DNA of 18,580 nt from an uncultured Robiginitomaculum sp. (GTDB lineage Bacteria > Pseudomonadota > Alphaproteobacteria > Caulobacterales > Maricaulaceae): assembly GCA_938003555.1 (NCBI GenBank), contig CALKXN010000179.1, forward strand, positions 1 through 18,580, read 5' to 3'. The translations under genes were made by a program, and so were the position numbers. Below the pieces are notes generated by a model, which was not told where the DNA came from, made no database searches, and saw nothing but the letters and a program-made list of their open reading frames with translations. This document shows, in pieces, positions 1 through 6,187 of this stretch. The number at the start of each line of letters is the position of its first letter. Positions within the stretch are counted from its first letter, which is position 1.

Positions 1-35
1 AGCTAATCCCATAGTCTCACTCCCTATGAATCAAA

Positions 36-58
36 AACGTGACCTAATTGGTCACGTT
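36..58. repeat. Perfect inverted repeat, 9-base arms
   Basis: Arms AACGTGACC (36-44) and GGTCACGTT (50-58) are perfect reverse complements around a 5-base spacer. The structure lies about 40 bases ahead of the candidate promoter of the YegP-like gene. It could be an operator, or the stem of a terminator for a gene outside the window, since a short T-rich stretch follows at 66-70. The sequence alone does not decide. Confidence 0.5.
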
Positions 59-95
59 GTCCGTTATTTTGATACATTTTCATAGCGCAAACGCC

Positions 96-126
96 TTGAC
101 AAGGTCAAGTCGTTCGTTCATATGAT
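96..126 (+). promoter_or_regulatory. Candidate sigma-70 promoter for the YegP-like gene
   Basis: TTGACA at 96-101 matches the -35 consensus fully. TATGAT at 121-126 matches five of six positions of the -10 box. The spacer is 19 bases, slightly long. The -35 box lies inside a small inverted repeat, CTTGAC (95-100) / GTCAAG (104-109), which could be a repressor site. The start codon of the next gene is about 54 bases downstream of the -10 box. Confidence 0.5.
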
Positions 127-179
127 ACATAATTGTCCGCTGTGGATGATTCTAGAAACGGGCTGCTAGGAGATTCCTA

Positions 180-575
180 ATGCCAAATAAAACAAATTAC
201 TATTTTGAAACCAAAAAAACTGTTGGGGGCCAGTATATGTCCCGCTTTATGTACAACTCTGAACCTATCGTGTGGTCAGAGCAATTGACGACGAAGGCAT
301 CTGCAAATGCAAATGCCCAAAGCGTCAAGAAAAATGCGTGTGTTGCGTCTATTGTCGATAAGACAAAAGGCGAGACAGGTACGGGCTATCGCTTTGAGAT
401 TTTCGATACGTCGGATGATCAATTTATGGTTCGATTTAAGGCTCCGAATGGGGAAACGGTTGTTGTCTCTGAACGTTATACCGCAAAACATAATGCAATT
501 AATGCAGCGAAAAGTGTACGTGATAACTCAGCAAATGCTGAAATTCGCGATGACACCACGGCGCAGGCTGCTTAA
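180..575 (+). CDS. YegP-like protein with two DUF1508 repeats
   Basis: A 131-residue protein made of two copies of the DUF1508 (UPF0339/YegP) unit. Copy one spans about residues 7-60 and copy two about 69-122. Each runs from an aromatic strand (YYFE; YRFEIF) through a P/GE-x-V-x-SE turn to a helix with the A-x-x-A-x-SV-x-x-N pattern (AQSVKKN; AKSVRDN). There is no signal peptide or membrane segment, so it should be cytoplasmic. AGGAGA at 168-173 sits six bases before the ATG and supports this start. The biochemical role of the family is not established. The gene is AT-richer than most of the window, which may mean an accessory origin. It is followed two bases later by a small basic gene and probably shares its transcript. 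Confidence 0.85.
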   Translation: MPNKTNYYFETKKTVGGQYMSRFMYNSEPIVWSEQLTTKASANANAQSVKKNACVASIVDKTKGETGTGYRFEIFDTSDDQFMVRFKAPNGETVVVSERYTAKHNAINAAKSVRDNSANAEIRDDTTAQAA

Positions 576-577
576 TC

Positions 578-751
578 ATGGCAACGAACCCACCAACAGG
601 TGATGGACGTCGTCATGGCGCAGTGCGCAGTCGTTCACAGACATTGAACACTAAAACAGGTCAATGGGTCAAACGCGACACAAAGACTGGGCGTTTTATG
701 GACGTGAAAACATCTGGGGGCTCTTTCAAGGGTGTCCGCCGGGAACGTTAA
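578..751 (+). CDS. Small basic conserved hypothetical protein, 57 residues
   Basis: A 57-residue ORF starts two bases after the stop of the YegP-like gene. It begins MATNPPTGDGRRHGAVRSRS and is strongly basic, with Arg and Lys throughout and almost no acidic residues. The segment TKTGQWVKRD is followed directly by the related TKTGRFMDVK, an imperfect 10-residue internal repeat, and the C-terminus is GVRRER. There are no cysteines or hydrophobic segments. I recall small proteins of this type as conserved hypotheticals in several proteobacteria but know no function. Binding to nucleic acid is an inference from charge only. No good ribosome site precedes the ATG, so translation is probably coupled to the upstream gene. 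A palindromic stem follows the stop codon by about 20 bases. Confidence 0.75.
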   Translation: MATNPPTGDGRRHGAVRSRSQTLNTKTGQWVKRDTKTGRFMDVKTSGGSFKGVRRER

Positions 752-772
752 GCATTTGGTTCACGCTTAATG

Positions 773-800
773 GGCGGGGTTAACCCCGCCTCTCCCTACT
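773..800 (+). terminator. Candidate terminator after the YegP two-gene unit
   Basis: GGCGGGGTTAACCCCGCC (773-790) is a perfect 18-base palindrome lying 21 bases after the stop of the 57-residue gene. The T-run is delayed and broken (first about 795-809), so an intrinsic terminator is plausible but not textbook. It could also be a half-site of the palindromic repeats that follow. Confidence 0.4.
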
Positions 801-834
801 ATTATTTTACAAGTTATTTCAAAATTTTATACCT

Positions 835-980
835 TCATCCCGCCGGAGGGCGGGACCCAGATTTGCTGTGTTTCATTTGGGCTGATGATATTTTGATGTG
901 TTGCGCGGGCCGTATTTTTAAACTCAATTTATGGCATGATTAGATATTGCAGTTCTGGGTCCCGCCCTCCGGCGGGATGA
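835..980. repeat. Paired palindromic repeat (REP doublet-like), family 1
   Basis: Bases 835-860 and 955-980 are perfect 26-base reverse complements separated by 94 bases. Each arm folds on itself through CCCGCC / GGCGGG with a 4-base loop (left arm 839-854). This gives a two-hairpin inverted doublet, the architecture of REP doublets and REPINs. No ORF lies inside. It is probably a non-autonomous repeat, not a gene-specific regulator. Confidence 0.8.
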
Positions 981-1044
981 TGGGCGTGGGTTTGGGCTGG
1001 GCTGGGCTTAAGCCTTTATGTCTAATCGCGAAACCCACCTATAT

Positions 1045-1247
1045 CGGCCCTCTCCCTCGTGGGAGAGGCGTCGATGACGCGTCCTACGGACGCCGACAGG
1101 GCGGGTGAGGGGCGTTGAATTGAGGTTTGGCATCAGGCGCAGGATTATGGGTGCTCGCGGACGCTCGCATTTCCCCTCATCCGGCTGTCGCTTTTCAAAA
1201 CCTCGAACCGATGGCGGTTTTTCAAATCTCCCAGAGGGAGAAGGCCG
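1045..1247. repeat. Paired palindromic repeat, family 2 (CCCTCTCCC type)
   Basis: The left arm carries CTCTCCCTCGTGGGAGAG (1050-1067) and ends near 1094-1112 in GGGTGAGGGG. The right arm begins CCCCTCATCCGGCTGTCG (1173-1190) and ends CAGAGGGAGAAGGCCG (1232-1247). The arms are imperfect reverse complements, with outer ends CGGCC / GGCCG. Sequences of this type are common between genes in proteobacteria. The ORF at 1127-1381 that crosses it is a chance reading frame. Confidence 0.65.
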
Positions 1248-1297
1248 AATACGGTGAGATTGGTGTTTATCTTGGCTGGTACATATTGCTCTCCCGA

Positions 1298-1414
1298 CCT
1301 CGTCCTTCGAGTCCCGCCGCTGCGCGTCGCCTCAGGATGAGGTCTAGTATTGTATTCGCCTACCTCCTCATCCTGCGCTAGTTCGACTGAGGCCCTACGG
1401 GTCGAAGGGCGAGG
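1298..1414. repeat. Paired palindromic repeat, family 3 (CCTCGTCCTTCGA type)
   Basis: The outer ends CCTCGTCCTTCGA (1298-1310) and TCGAAGGGCGAGG (1402-1414) are inverted with one mismatch. The inner ends CCTCAGGATGAGG (1330-1342) and CCTCATCCTG (1366-1375) are also inverted. The unit matches a repeat I recognise from intergenic DNA of rhizobial and related alphaproteobacteria. It carries no gene. Confidence 0.7.
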
Positions 1415-1486
1415 AGGTGCAGTGCGGGGTTAGCACTGTATCCTTGCTTGGCATGCGGGATATATCTCCCGCCTCACCTTCCCGCA

Positions 1487-1570
1487 CGTCATTCCTGCGC
1501 ATGCAGGAATCTACCAATTATCTGTTATAAACCGTTGCCTTAGGGGAGTCCTGCATTCGCAGGAATGACG
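1487..1570. repeat. Paired palindromic repeat, family 4 (ATTCC-N10-GGAAT type)
   Basis: Bases 1487-1508 and 1549-1570 are 22-base inverted repeats with one mismatch. The left arm holds the 20-base hairpin ATTCCTGC-GCAT-GCAGGAAT (1491-1510). Its spacing and outer bases resemble the neisserial dRS3 repeat pattern and the similar repeats of many proteobacteria, although no relation by descent is implied. Confidence 0.7.
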
Positions 1571-1654
1571 GTGTTTGAGGCGGGGGTTAATGCTCTAAAA
1601 CCAAGGATATAAAAAACTTCATCCCTGATTCCCAAAACACCCCTATTTTAAAGC

Positions 1655-2052
1655 TGTCTTTTGTGGCGGGCCGGATGTCGACGTACGGTGTTCTCAAAAG
1701 ATCGGTATTGGATTCGGGCGGCGTGGGGTTACGGCCTACGTCAAACGAGTTTGGGACTAGGACCCCGCTGGGGACTTAGGACTTAGTGCGATGCTCATGC
1801 CCCGACAGGGGAGGGCCGCGAGATGCCGTCCGCGAAGTCTCTCTTTGCGAAACATATATATTACGGTCTCCGGCAAGGAGGCGGCTTCGCGGAATGAGCC
1901 CGCGCATTTTTATCGGCGCGCCGCCGACCAGCCAACCCGGCGCGCATTGTCCAAGCCGCCCGAAAGGGCGCATGCGCGAGCGTATAGCGAGCGTGTAGGC
2001 TTGGACGCCCTTCGAGATAACGCGCCGCATGAGCGGCAGTGGTGAATGGCGT
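1655..2052. other. GC-rich hairpin-dense non-coding stretch, unidentified
   Basis: About 400 bases with no credible gene; the short ORFs here on both strands overlap one another and resemble no family I know. Visible stems are CCCC-GCT-GGGG (1763-1773), CCCC-GACA-GGGG (1800-1811), CTCC/GGAG around 1868-1880, GCGCGCCG (1916-1923) / CGGCGCGC (1938-1945), GTCCAAGCC (1949-1957) / GGCTTGGAC (1998-2006) enclosing GCCC-GAAA-GGGC (1958-1969), and GCCGC-ATGA-GCGGC (2024-2037). An 8-base direct repeat GCGAGCGT occurs at 1976 and 1987. It does not match tmRNA, RNase P, SRP or 6S RNA landmarks I looked for. It may be a structured RNA, a long leader for the downstream operon, or decayed repeat DNA. Confidence 0.35.
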
Positions 2053-2073
2053 TTGTTTTAAAAAGGACACATA

Positions 2074-2364
2074 ATGAGCCGAGGACGATACACGAAACAG
2101 GCGGAAAAGACGTCTGCCGCCTGCCCCGATTGCGGGCGCTCTTTTCTGTCCCCTGCCGATGAGCTCGCCCGCGTGAAGGCGCAGGTCGAAGCGGCGCGGC
2201 TGGCCAAGATTGAGGCGGACGCCCAAGACTGGCCGCCCAAGGGGATTGCCTATGAGGATTTACCGCCGATCCACCCCGAAGACGCGATCATGATACGCGA
2301 AGAATTTCAGGCCAAATTGGATATGCTGGCCGCCCATGACGGGCGAGGGGAGGAAGAGAAATGA
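2074..2364 (+). CDS. Small CxxC protein, paralog of the next gene (copy A)
   Basis: A 96-residue protein with one zinc-knuckle-like CPDC (C17, C20), a predicted Ala/Lys-rich helix (about 28-50), a WPP motif at 53-55, Y60, a PP at 64-65 and a second helix ending LDMLAAHD (82-89). It has no signal peptide or membrane segment. I do not recognise a named family. AGGA in AAAAAGGACACATA, about seven bases before the ATG, supports the start. Its stop overlaps the next start as ATGA. Residues 17-87 align without gaps to residues 4-74 of the next protein, with about 26 identities, so the pair arose by tandem duplication. Both genes precede prfA in the same direction, but a role in termination is only suggested by position. 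Confidence 0.75.
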   Translation: MSRGRYTKQAEKTSAACPDCGRSFLSPADELARVKAQVEAARLAKIEADAQDWPPKGIAYEDLPPIHPEDAIMIREEFQAKLDMLAAHDGRGEEEK

Positions 2365-2669
2365 CCGCGTGCCGGACATGTCAGCGGCCCGCTTTGACGC
2401 CCGCGCAGAAATTGACGCTCTCCAAAGTCGCGGCGCAGCGGGCCTTGCTGGCGAAGATAAAATCCGAAACGCGTATTTGGCCGCCCCAATATCTGCGTTA
2501 CGCGGAAATTCCCCCGCCAACGCCGGAGGAACGCGAGCGCTTTAAGCTTCGGTTTTTAGATCTGATCGACAGGCTTGCGGCGGGAGAGGATGTGCCGGAC
2601 CATCCGGATATGGCGCGCGAGAAAGCGTGGCGGGAGGAGAATGCGCAGGGCCACTCGACAATGCCTTAA
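2361..2669 (+). CDS. Small CxxC protein, paralog of the previous gene (copy B)
   Basis: A 102-residue protein starting within the stop of copy A (ATGA, 2361-2364), which implies translational coupling; GGAAGAGA just upstream also serves as a ribosome site. It has one CxxC (C4, C7), the LLAKI helix (29-33), WPP at 40-42, Y47, PP at 51-52 and LIDRLAAGED at 68-77, all in register with copy A at an offset of 13 residues. The C-terminus is longer, charged and His-containing. With only two cysteines per chain, a full four-cysteine zinc site would need a dimer or a homo- or heteromeric partner; this is inference. prfA begins 19 bases after the stop, so the two probably share a transcript. Function unknown. 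Confidence 0.75.
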   Translation: MTACRTCQRPALTPAQKLTLSKVAAQRALLAKIKSETRIWPPQYLRYAEIPPPTPEERERFKLRFLDLIDRLAAGEDVPDHPDMAREKAWREENAQGHSTMP

Positions 2670-2688
2670 AACGCGCTAAAACGCGGGA

Positions 2689-3753
2689 ATGAAAATACCT
2701 GCTGAAAAACTCCGCCAAGTCGTTGACCGCTTTGAACAGATCGAAGCGCGCATGTCTGTGGCGTCTGAGTCTGATGAAATTGTGTCCCTGTCGATGGAAC
2801 ATGCCGAGCTTCGCCCCGTGGCCGAGGGCGTGATTAAATTGCAAAATCATCTCTCTGAGATGGCCGACCTTGAGGAGCTGGCCAGTGATCCCGAAATGGG
2901 CGCAATGGCCAAGGATGAGCTGCAAACGCTTAAGGACGCGCTGCCCGCGATTGAAAAAGAGGTCGCGGTGCTGCTCTTGCCTAAGGATAAGGATGATAAC
3001 GCCTCCGTTGTTTTGGAAATTCGCGCGGGCACAGGCGGGGACGAAGCGGCGATTTTTGCGGGCGATTTGTTCCGTATGTATAGCCGCTACGCGCAGCTTC
3101 AGGGCTGGAAGGTCGATGTGGAAACCGAGAGCGAAGCCGATATGGGCGGCTTTAAGGAAATCGTCGCGTCGGTTTCGGGCAATGGCGTCTTTGGGCAAAT
3201 GAAATTTGAGAGCGGCGTGCACCGCGTGCAGCGCGTGCCGGTCACGGAAACGCAGGGGCGGATTCATACATCGGCCGCCACCGTAGCGGTTCTGCCGGAA
3301 GTGGCGGATATCGACATTAATTTTTCAATGAATGATGTGCGCGTTGATACGATGCGCGCCTCTGGCGCGGGGGGGCAGCATGTCAATAAAACTGACTCGG
3401 CTGTGCGCATGACCCATGAACCATCGGGTATTGTTGTGGTTTGCGACGCGAAATCACAACATCAAAACCGCGCCAATGCTGAGAAGATTTTGAAAATGCG
3501 CCTCTATGATATGGAGCGCGAAAAGCAGGACGCAGAGCGCGCCGATGAGCGTAAATCCAAAGTCGGCAGCGGCGATCGCTCTGAACGCATCCGCACCTAT
3601 AATTACCCGCAGGGCCGCGTTACCGATCACCGCATTGGCCTCACGCTCTACAAGCTCGATAAAATCGTCGCCGGTGATGATTTATCCGAAGTCATCAATA
3701 GCCTGCTCGCCGAAGATCAGGCCAATAAACTCGCGGATCTTGAGGCGGGGTAA
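2689..3753 (+). CDS. prfA: Peptide chain release factor 1
   Basis: Class I release factor of 354 residues, the usual length. It recognises UAA and UAG stop codons in the ribosomal A site and triggers hydrolysis of peptidyl-tRNA. The stop-codon reading tripeptide PVT (RF1-type PxT) is at residues 184-186. The catalytic GGQ is at 228-230 within SGAGGQHVNKTDSAVR. The N-terminal helical domain (1-100) and the IRAGTGGDEA segment (111-120) are typical. The PxT motif, not an SPF motif, separates it from RF2. The ribosome site before the ATG is weak (GCGGGA). prmC follows with no intervening base and methylates the Gln of this GGQ, so the pair is functionally and translationally linked. Confidence 0.97.
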   Translation: MKIPAEKLRQVVDRFEQIEARMSVASESDEIVSLSMEHAELRPVAEGVIKLQNHLSEMADLEELASDPEMGAMAKDELQTLKDALPAIEKEVAVLLLPKDKDDNASVVLEIRAGTGGDEAAIFAGDLFRMYSRYAQLQGWKVDVETESEADMGGFKEIVASVSGNGVFGQMKFESGVHRVQRVPVTETQGRIHTSAATVAVLPEVADIDINFSMNDVRVDTMRASGAGGQHVNKTDSAVRMTHEPSGIVVVCDAKSQHQNRANAEKILKMRLYDMEREKQDAERADERKSKVGSGDRSERIRTYNYPQGRVTDHRIGLTLYKLDKIVAGDDLSEVINSLLAEDQANKLADLEAG

Positions 3754-4614
3754 ATGCGCGGGCCATATTCGGGCATAACTCTAAATTCAGCAAAGCGCTT
3801 GCTGAGCCGTGATTTCGACGCGGCAGGGATAGAGACCGCGGCGCTTGATGCGCGCATTTTGGCGGGGCACTGCGCGGGATTGAGCGCGGCGCAGCTAATC
3901 GCGCAGGGCACGGATATTGTCACGCCGGAGCAATCTGAGCGGCTGATCGATGCCGCCAAGAGACGCATTGCCGGAGAACCGGTGGATTTAATTTTAGGCT
4001 ATCGGGATTTTTGGACAGACCGATTTAAAATCAGCCGCGATGTTCTTTCTCCAAGGCCTGAGACGGAAGGCATTATCGAGCATGCCATAAAATTAATCCC
4101 GCCTGCGCAAAATGACGATATAAGGATATTAGAGCTTGGCGTCGGCAGCGGCGCTCTGATTTTATCACTGCTTCGGGCGTATGAAACCGCAAAGGCGACG
4201 GGCGTGGATATTTCACCTGCGGCGCTGAGGGTCGCCAGACATAATGCACGGGTCTTGGGGCTGTCATGTGATTTTGTGCAAAGTGATTGGTTTGAAGGCG
4301 TTGCCGGCCAATTTGATCTGATTGTGTCTAATCCGCCATATATTACGGACACGGAAATGGCGCAGCTATCAAATGAAGTGGCGCTGCATGATCCGCATTT
4401 GGCGCTGCATGGCGGGGCGGACGGGCTTGATCCTTACCGGACGATTGCCGCGCAGGCGGGGGCGTATCTTATGGATGGCGGGCATTTGATATTAGAGATA
4501 GGCTATCGCCAGAGCGAAGATGTGTGCGGGCTTTTACGCGCGGCAGGATTTTCGCAGGTGACGGCGCATAAAGATCTCGCAGGCCATGATCGAATCATCA
4601 CTGCGACACGTTAA
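3754..4614 (+). CDS. prmC: Release factor glutamine N5-methyltransferase
   Basis: SAM-dependent methyltransferase of 286 residues that modifies the glutamine of the GGQ loop in release factors, raising termination efficiency. The N-terminal helical substrate-binding domain covers about 1-80. LSPRPETE (98-105) is the conserved loop ahead of the Rossmann fold. ELGVGSG (127-133) is SAM motif I, and NPPY (193-196), the signature for glutamine or adenine N-methylation, follows VS. The ATG directly follows the TAA of prfA, which fits translational coupling of enzyme and substrate genes. The extreme N-terminus (MRGPYSG) is not conserved in my memory, so the true start could be a few codons further in. 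Confidence 0.95.
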   Translation: MRGPYSGITLNSAKRLLSRDFDAAGIETAALDARILAGHCAGLSAAQLIAQGTDIVTPEQSERLIDAAKRRIAGEPVDLILGYRDFWTDRFKISRDVLSPRPETEGIIEHAIKLIPPAQNDDIRILELGVGSGALILSLLRAYETAKATGVDISPAALRVARHNARVLGLSCDFVQSDWFEGVAGQFDLIVSNPPYITDTEMAQLSNEVALHDPHLALHGGADGLDPYRTIAAQAGAYLMDGGHLILEIGYRQSEDVCGLLRAAGFSQVTAHKDLAGHDRIITATR

Positions 4615-4727
4615 AAAAAGGCTAGACATATGCAGATTGCGCGCTAGGTTCACCTTGCTGATAACGGCGCAAAACGCCACAGCATTATTCGATACAGAAT
4701 AGGATTATCGGCCAGGCGCCGATTCAC

Positions 4728-4748
4728 GCGGCAGAGCCGCAATTTTTA
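4728..4748 (+). promoter_or_regulatory. Terminator-like hairpin in the leader of the DUF4167 gene
   Basis: GCGGC (4728-4732), loop AGA, GCCGC (4736-4740), followed by AATTTTTAA. The stem ends 27 bases before the ATG at 4768 and just upstream of the ribosome site (AGAGG, 4757-4761). It could end prfA-prmC transcription in part, or act as an attenuator. The short stem and only five Ts keep confidence low. Confidence 0.4.
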
Positions 4749-4767
4749 ACTCATCAAGAGGTCGGGC

Positions 4768-5397
4768 ATGAAACGCCAACGCGGACGTAATAATAACAAT
4801 AATCGCCGGAATAATAATCACAATAATAATAACAATGTGAATCCTAACCGGTCTATGGATAGTAATGGCCCGGACGTAAAAGTGCGCGGCTCCGCCAGCA
4901 CAATCTTTGAAAAATATACCACCATGGCCCGCGATGCCAAAACGAGCGGGAACCGAGTCAAAGCAGAGAACTATCTCCAACATGCCGAGCATTATTTGCG
5001 CGTTATGAATGAATTAAACGCCAAGCTTGAAGCGCAGCGCTTAGAGCGCGAAGCGGCCAAAGAGGCGGCGCGTCTTGAACGCGAAGCCCGCGGCGAAAGC
5101 GAACATAAATCGGATGATGATGACAATAATTCACGTCGCCGCAATCCTCGCCGTCATCGCAATCAAGATGATAATCGCGAAGAGACTAAGCCTGAGGAGG
5201 CCGTCACTGAGTCTAAGGATGAAAAGCCAAAGGCTAAGACGAAGCGCGTTAAGACATCTGATGATGAAAAACCCGCCAAAAAGAAGAAGGTCGCTGAAGG
5301 CCTAGAGGTTGTTACGCCCGGCGAAGATGCGCCGAGCCCGCGCCGCCGCAAAGCGCCTAGTCGTAAGGCAAAACCTGAGGCGGAGCCTGCGGAGTAA
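4768..5397 (+). CDS. DUF4167 domain-containing protein
   Basis: A 209-residue protein of a family found mainly in Alphaproteobacteria. Residues 1-27 are an Asn/Arg-rich low-complexity segment with runs of five Asn. The conserved DUF4167 core lies at about 28-82 and includes VRGSASTIFEKY and ENYLQHAEHYLRVM. Residues 83-108 form a charged coiled coil (repeated RLEREA units). The rest is disordered and alternates acidic (DDDDN) with Lys/Arg-rich blocks. No signal peptide or membrane segment is present. The biochemical role is unknown; an RNA- or ribosome-related role is an inference from charge and from the prfA-prmC neighbourhood. AGAGG lies six bases before the ATG. A strong terminator follows the stop. 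Confidence 0.92.
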   Translation: MKRQRGRNNNNNRRNNNHNNNNNVNPNRSMDSNGPDVKVRGSASTIFEKYTTMARDAKTSGNRVKAENYLQHAEHYLRVMNELNAKLEAQRLEREAAKEAARLEREARGESEHKSDDDDNNSRRRNPRRHRNQDDNREETKPEEAVTESKDEKPKAKTKRVKTSDDEKPAKKKKVAEGLEVVTPGEDAPSPRRRKAPSRKAKPEAEPAE

Positions 5398-5413
5398 TCT
5401 TCGTCAAATATTC

Positions 5414-5449
5414 AAAAAAAAGGCGCCGATTATATTCGGCGCCTTTTTT
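5414..5449. terminator. Bidirectional intrinsic terminator
   Basis: An A-run (5414-5421), GGCGCCGA (5422-5429), a 6-base loop, TCGGCGCC (5436-5443) and a T-run (5444-5449). The 8-base perfect stem with A/T tracts on both flanks should stop transcription from the DUF4167 gene on the plus strand and from the DUF4282 gene on the minus strand, which converge here. Confidence 0.93.
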
Positions 5450-5471
5450 GTATAATCATGTTCAACTTGGC

Positions 5472-6116
5472 CTATTTTTTAGGCGTCGTTTTCTTTGCCG
5501 TTGATGTTTTGGCCGAAGCTTTTTTGACAGCAGGCTTCTTAGCGGCGGTCTTTTTAGCAGGGGCTTTCTTGGCCGTGGTTTTACGCGCCGTCGATGTCTT
5601 GGCTTTAGGCTTCGGGGTAGCTTTCGCTTTGGCGTCCGCAAGTTGCTCGGCGGCTTTGCTATCGCCCTTAAGTGATGAAGCCTTTTCGGATACGCCGTCT
5701 TTGGCGCGAGATGCTGCGGACTTTGCGCTGGAGAGGCCAGAGCTTGTTTTATCGGCAACGGTTTGGCGCGCTTTTATCGCCGCTTCGCGCATTTCATTAA
5801 GCGCATCATCACCGGGGATCGGCGCGTCAGTATTCTTGCCGCCAAGCGTCTTGTTGATATCACCAAGGCGCGCATAAATGCGGAACATCATCAGGATCAC
5901 TTCGCATAGAACACGCCAGAGCAGCACAGCCAGCACAGTGCCGATGATCAGTTTGACCAGTGCCAGCGGAGTTGCAAAACCATTTTGGAACGATTTAAAA
6001 AATCCCCAAACAAAATTCACGGCGAGTAAAACCAGTCCAATATAATAAACGAGCTTAATGATCTGCTGAGAGATCATTTCTTTAAAGGACAGGATATTCT
6101 TTATAATGGCCGTCAT
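5472..6116 (-). CDS. DUF4282 membrane protein with histone H1-like Lys/Ala tail
   Basis: A 214-residue protein. The DUF4282 region (about 10-90) has two predicted transmembrane helices, about 18-40 and 51-78, with the family pattern LWRVLCEVILMMFRIYARLGDI at its end. Residues 90-160 are a polar linker. Residues 163-214 are a Lys/Ala/Pro/Thr tail with repeated AKKTxAKK, KKPAVKKA and AKTSTAKK units, like the tails of bacterial histone H1-like proteins. With short ends and two helices, the tail is probably cytoplasmic and could bind DNA, RNA or acidic lipid heads; that is inference. GGGAGG five to six bases before the ATG supports the start. It lies 71 bases downstream of the M23 peptidase gene and ends at the shared terminator. 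Confidence 0.85.
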   Translation of the reverse strand: MTAIIKNILSFKEMISQQIIKLVYYIGLVLLAVNFVWGFFKSFQNGFATPLALVKLIIGTVLAVLLWRVLCEVILMMFRIYARLGDINKTLGGKNTDAPIPGDDALNEMREAAIKARQTVADKTSSGLSSAKSAASRAKDGVSEKASSLKGDSKAAEQLADAKAKATPKPKAKTSTARKTTAKKAPAKKTAAKKPAVKKASAKTSTAKKTTPKK

Positions 6117-6187
6117 GCGAGCCTCCCAAATTAAAATCTTGAGTGATGATAGGCGCGCGGGCGGCGCGGCGCAAGCGATTGCTCACC

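Noticed and set aside
1127..1381. An 84-codon plus-strand frame in the repeat region
   Set aside because: It reads through two palindromic repeats and has no ribosome site or family resemblance.
1655..2052. tmRNA, RNase P RNA, SRP RNA or 6S RNA in the gene-free region
   Set aside because: I looked for a tag reading frame, T-arm motif, the RNase P core and the SRP loop and found none. Only generic hairpins are visible.
1776..2226. Several overlapping short frames on both strands
   Set aside because: They overlap one another, cross the hairpin-rich stretch and the start of the CxxC gene, and lack plausible start contexts.
2542..3267. A 241-codon open frame on the minus strand opposite prfA
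   Set aside because: It is antisense to a canonical, fully conserved prfA and resembles no family. Long antisense frames are expected opposite GC-biased genes.
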